From assembly GCA_003161535.1 (NCBI GenBank), contig PMOM01000025.1, forward strand, positions 1-10,859: a DNA stretch of 10,859 nucleotides, in the 5' to 3' direction. The position numbers and the translations under genes were made by a program. Shown here piece after piece: positions 8,062 through 10,859 of this stretch. Position 1 is the stretch's first letter. Each line of letters begins with the position of its first letter. The stretch comes from Caulobacteraceae bacterium (GTDB lineage: Bacteria > Pseudomonadota > Alphaproteobacteria > Caulobacterales > Caulobacteraceae). Below the pieces are notes generated by a model that saw only the letters and a program-made list of their open reading frames with translations, was not told the origin of the DNA and did no database searches.

Positions 8062-10455
8062 TTGGACGTGTCCACGGGCGCGATAGACGGCGAGCTTGAT
8101 CGCTCAACCGCGCCGCCGGCCTCGTCCGGGAGCCGGTTTTCGCCGCGCCTGCGCTGGGGCGCGGCGATCGGCGGAGCAATGATCCTGGCGCTGATTGTTT
8201 TTGTCCTTCTTTTCCAGTGGAACTGGCTGCGCGGCCCCATGGCCCGAGCCATCTCCGACAACCTGCACCGGCCTGTGACCATCGCCGGCAATCTCGAGGT
8301 CCATCCCTGGTCGTGGACGCCCCTCGTCGTCCTCAACGATGTGACCGTCGGCAACCCGCCCTGGGCCGGCCCAGGACTCATGGCCCGCGTGCCGCGGCTG
8401 AGCGTGCGGGTGAAGCTTCTGCCGCTGCTGGGCGGCAAGCTGGACATGCCGCTGGCGGTGGCCAGCGCCCCGCAAGTGTTCCTGCTGCGCGCGCCCTCGG
8501 GTCTGGCCAACTGGGACTTCACCAACGGCAGGAGAACCCGGCCGCCGGCGCCGCCGGTCATCAGCCATCTGATCATTTCGCAAGGGATGCTGCGCTACGG
8601 CGATCCGGGACGGCGAATCAGCTTCGCGGGCGGCTTCTCCGACGAGGAGCGGGCGGGGTCCGCGCAGCCCGGGGCGGCGATGATCATGGGCGCCCTTCTC
8701 GTCGCCAATCCGGCGTGGGCCGGGACCGACCCCCTGGCGCGGGCGCCGCGGCTGGTGGTGCGCATGGAGCTCCTGCCCCTGCTGCATCGCCAGCTGGTCA
8801 TTCCCCTGGTGCAAGCCGATCGGCCCGACATTCGTCTGCTGCGCGACGCCGCGGGGCGGGCCAATTGGTCGAGCGGCGCCCCCAACACCAAGCCCCTGAA
8901 GCTGCCGCCGATCAGTCACCTGATCATCACCGACGGGGCCCTTCGTTATAACGACGCGCGCCGGCGACTGAACTTTGTCGGCACGATCTCGTCCAACGAG
9001 CAGGCGGCGGGTTCCGGGCGGGGTAATTTCCGTCTCGACGGCCACGGACTGCTGAACGGCGCGCGGCTCGTGGCGCGCGTCACTGGCGGACCGCTGGTCA
9101 ATGTCGATCGCACCCGCCCCTATCTTTTCGACGCCCGCATAGAGGCCGGGCCGACGCGGGCCACCCTCGCCGGCCAGTTCGCCCATCCCTTCGACTTTGG
9201 CCAGATGTCCGGACAATTCGGCGTCAGCGGCCCCGACTTTGCCGATCTCTTCACCCTGACCGGTCTGGCGTTGCCCAGCACCCCGCCCTATGACCTGGGG
9301 GGCGGCTTTGGCCGATCCGAGGCGGTCTACGCCTTTCGCGGCATTCACGGCCGGGTGGGCCAGAGCGACCTTTCCGGCGCCCTGACCGTCAATGACACCA
9401 GCGGCAGGCCCTTTGTCACCGCGGATTTGGCCTCGAGGAGGCTGCTGCTGGCCGACTTGGCGGCGGTCGTCGGCGGAGTGCCGAAACACGCGGCCGGCCA
9501 CCCGTTGTCTCCGTCCCAGAAGATCATGGCCGCCAAGCTCAAGGCCGAGCACCGGATCCTCCCCGACGCCCATCTGGCCGTGGACCGAGTGCGCGGCATG
9601 GACGCCAGGCTGGTCTATCACGCTCAGAGTGTACAGGCTGGCAAACCGGCGATTTCGGCCCTATCGCTGAATCTGGTCCTCGACCATGGGGTGATCACCA
9701 TCAATCCCCTCGACGTCACCCTGCCGCAGGGCCGTCTGGCGGGAATGATCCGCATTGACGCAAGCAGGGCCACTCCCAGCGAGGCGATCGATTTGCGTCT
9801 GACCAACGCCCGGCTTGAGACCCTGGTGGCGCGCCGCGGCGCCAATCCACCGCTGGAGGGCGGCCTCTACGCCCACGCCAGACTCTCCAGCATTGGAGAT
9901 TCGGTCAGGGCGGCGGCGGCGGCGGCGGACGGGGAAGTCACCATGGCCATCCCGAGCGGCGAGATCCGCCAGGCCCTGGCCGAACTCTTGGGCATCGATG
10001 TCACCAAGGGCCTGTTCCTCCTCATCTCCAAGAACCAGGGCGAGACGCCGATCCGCTGCGCGGTGGCCGATTTTCGCGCGCAAAAAGGGGTGCTGACCGC
10101 CCAGCGCTTCGTGCTCGACACCGGCGTCGTCCTCGCCCAGGGCAGCGGCCACATCGATCTTCGCAATGAGACCCTGGATCTAGCTCTGGACGGCAAGCCC
10201 AAGAAATTCCGTCTGGTGCGCATCGATGCGCCGATCACCATCAAGGGCAGCCTGCTAAGTCCCAAGTTCGGCGTCGACATCGCCAAGGCCGCGCCCCAGG
10301 CCCTGCTCAGCGTCGCCGTCGGCGTGCTGGCGGCCCCGCTGGCGGCCATTCTGCCGTTTGTCACGCCGGGCACGGCCAAAGACGCCAACTGCCCCGCCCT
10401 GCTGGCCCAGGCCTCCGATCGCGGCGCGCCGGTCGCCGTCGCCCGCAGACGCTAA
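8062..10455 (+). CDS. AsmA family protein with duplicated N-terminal module
   Basis: A 797-residue envelope protein of the AsmA family. Relatives (AsmA, TamB, YhdP types) are bridge-like proteins tied to outer-membrane assembly and lipid transport between membranes. A short cytoplasmic N-terminus precedes one membrane anchor (about 33-52); the rest should be periplasmic. After RPVTIAGNLEVHPWSWTP (70-87) comes a module (95-190) with NPPWAG, LLPLL, GLANW and ISHLIISQGMLRY. It is then repeated at 213-307 with NPAWAG, LLPLL, GRANW and ISHLIITDGALRY. The middle (RPYLFDARIEAG, LTGLALPSTPPYDLGG, GQSDLSGALTV) and the C-terminus (GEVTMAIPSGEIRQALAELLGID, ITIKGSLLSPKFGVD, DANCPALLAQA) match the usual family order. 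The start is TTG 8062, with GAGG 8 bp upstream; TAA in frame at 8047-8049 bounds it, and GTG 8068 is a weaker alternative. The 797 residues exceed what I would expect by about one module. Confidence 0.92.
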   Translation: MDVSTGAIDGELDRSTAPPASSGSRFSPRLRWGAAIGGAMILALIVFVLLFQWNWLRGPMARAISDNLHRPVTIAGNLEVHPWSWTPLVVLNDVTVGNPPWAGPGLMARVPRLSVRVKLLPLLGGKLDMPLAVASAPQVFLLRAPSGLANWDFTNGRRTRPPAPPVISHLIISQGMLRYGDPGRRISFAGGFSDEERAGSAQPGAAMIMGALLVANPAWAGTDPLARAPRLVVRMELLPLLHRQLVIPLVQADRPDIRLLRDAAGRANWSSGAPNTKPLKLPPISHLIITDGALRYNDARRRLNFVGTISSNEQAAGSGRGNFRLDGHGLLNGARLVARVTGGPLVNVDRTRPYLFDARIEAGPTRATLAGQFAHPFDFGQMSGQFGVSGPDFADLFTLTGLALPSTPPYDLGGGFGRSEAVYAFRGIHGRVGQSDLSGALTVNDTSGRPFVTADLASRRLLLADLAAVVGGVPKHAAGHPLSPSQKIMAAKLKAEHRILPDAHLAVDRVRGMDARLVYHAQSVQAGKPAISALSLNLVLDHGVITINPLDVTLPQGRLAGMIRIDASRATPSEAIDLRLTNARLETLVARRGANPPLEGGLYAHARLSSIGDSVRAAAAAADGEVTMAIPSGEIRQALAELLGIDVTKGLFLLISKNQGETPIRCAVADFRAQKGVLTAQRFVLDTGVVLAQGSGHIDLRNETLDLALDGKPKKFRLVRIDAPITIKGSLLSPKFGVDIAKAAPQALLSVAVGVLAAPLAAILPFVTPGTAKDANCPALLAQASDRGAPVAVARRR
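8344..8982 (+). repeat. Tandem intragenic repeat in the AsmA gene (two units)
   Basis: The unit at 8344-8631 (residues 95-190) and the unit at 8698-8982 (residues 213-307) are diverged copies. By hand, 30 of 57 residues match without gaps from T95-W151 against L213-W269. Another 15 of 24 match from I167-G190 against I284-G307, with only one residue of length difference between blocks. The 22-residue linker (191-212) is rich in Ala/Gly/Glu. DNA identity is clearly lower than for a recent copy. Confidence 0.85.
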
Positions 10456-10475
10456 CAGCTAGGCGCGCCCCACGC

Positions 10476-10506
10476 CTTGCCTCCGCCTCCGCTCGGGGGT
10501 AGCAAG
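10476..10506 (+). other. Possible hairpin in the asd leader
   Basis: CTTGC (10476-10480) pairs with GCAAG (10502-10506), and CTCCG (10481-10485) with CGGGG (10494-10498, one G-T pair), leaving a 3-base bulge and an 8-base loop. It sits between the AsmA stop and the asd start. There is no T-run after it, so a terminator, an RNA leader fold or chance are all possible. Confidence 0.3.
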
Positions 10507-10538
10507 CCCGTCCGCTTACCTTCTAGGAGAGTTGCAAG

Positions 10539-10859
10539 ATGGGCTACCGGGTCGCCGTGGTCGGCGCCACCGGCGCCGTGGGGCGCGAAATGCTCAATAT
10601 CCTCGAGGAACTCGCCTTCCCCGTGGACAAGATTCACGCCATCGCCTCGCGCAAGTCCCTGGGTGTTGAGGTTGGCTGGAAGGCCGGCGTCGTCAAGTGC
10701 CAGGACGTCGCCCAATTCGATTTTTCCAGCGTCGATGTGGTGCTGATGAGCGTCAACGCGGCCTTCTCCCGCGAGTGGGCGCCAAGGATCGCCGCCGCCG
10801 GCCCGATCGTGATCGACAATTCCTCGGCGTGGCGATTGGACCCCGACGTGCCGCTGATC
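10539..10859 (+). CDS. asd: Aspartate-semialdehyde dehydrogenase, N-terminal part (cut by window edge)
   Basis: The first 107 codons of an NADP-dependent enzyme that reduces aspartyl phosphate to aspartate semialdehyde, a branch point to lysine/diaminopimelate, methionine and threonine. The N-terminal VVGATGAVGREML (7-19) is the dinucleotide-binding loop. ASRKSLG (36-42) fits the NADP 2'-phosphate contact, and VIDNSSAWRLDPDVPLI (91-107) is the highly conserved stretch just before the active-site region. The catalytic Cys would lie just beyond the right edge. ATG 10539 is supported by AGGAGA 8 bp upstream and by starting directly at the fold. It is 83 bp after the AsmA gene on the same strand. 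No promoter is obvious, so cotranscription is possible. Confidence 0.96.
   Translation, partial: MGYRVAVVGATGAVGREMLNILEELAFPVDKIHAIASRKSLGVEVGWKAGVVKCQDVAQFDFSSVDVVLMSVNAAFSREWAPRIAAAGPIVIDNSSAWRLDPDVPLI

Noticed and set aside
8104..9621. 505-codon minus-strand open frame under the AsmA gene
   Set aside because: It is a shadow of the coding strand: low-complexity Arg/Gly/Gln composition, no motif, and no ribosome site of note.
9908..9928. GGC/GCG triplet run
   Set aside because: It encodes an Ala-rich turn in the AsmA protein; it is a simple triplet run in a GC-rich gene and no sign of a special repeat.
10461..10470. GGCGCGCC palindrome before asd
   Set aside because: An 8-bp GC-only palindrome is expected by chance in DNA of this composition, and no repeat partner or associated motif was seen.

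Overview
The window is GC-rich, densely coded bacterial DNA. Protein types, GTG/TTG starts and a CCA-encoding tRNA suggest an alphaproteobacterium, perhaps a Caulobacterales relative such as Phenylobacterium or Caulobacter. That placement rests on impression, not on a search. No spacer exceeds 300 bp; the longest is 253 bp (5033-5285).

Layout. Bases 1-990 carry the 3' part of a molybdopterin-binding aldehyde/isoquinoline oxidoreductase large subunit. It converges on a minus-strand pair, an aldo/keto reductase (2424-3419) followed 3 bp later by an APC-family permease (1011-2420). Divergent from the pair, on the plus strand, is a GPH-type sugar/cation symporter (3557-5032). A 253-bp spacer follows that contains what looks like a short, both-ends-truncated remnant of an IS6-type transposase (minus strand, about 5154-5243). 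Next comes a tight two-gene acyl-CoA cassette: a CaiB/BaiF CoA-transferase (5286-6503) and a crotonase-fold protein (6538-7332). Then comes a minus-strand tRNA-Ala(CGC) with a readable sigma-70-like promoter. The right third holds housekeeping or envelope genes on the plus strand: a YggT-family membrane protein, a large AsmA-family protein, and the start of aspartate-semialdehyde dehydrogenase (asd), which runs off the edge.

How the genes fit together. The left half reads as an accessory uptake and oxidoreduction region: two transporters, an NADPH-type reductase and a molybdenum hydroxylase. The CoA-transferase and crotonase probably act in sequence, CoA activation of a carboxylic acid followed by a crotonase-type reaction on the thioester. 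The crotonase lacks both glutamates of classical enoyl-CoA hydratases, so the chemistry is open. The cassette lies between an IS remnant and a tRNA gene, which hints at acquisition by transfer.

I see no strong candidate for a wholly new system. The best leads are the tandem duplication of the N-terminal AsmA module, the crotonase without catalytic glutamates beside its CoA-transferase, and the IS6-like scar just upstream of that pair. A lesser lead is an aldo/keto reductase whose catalytic histidine position is alanine.
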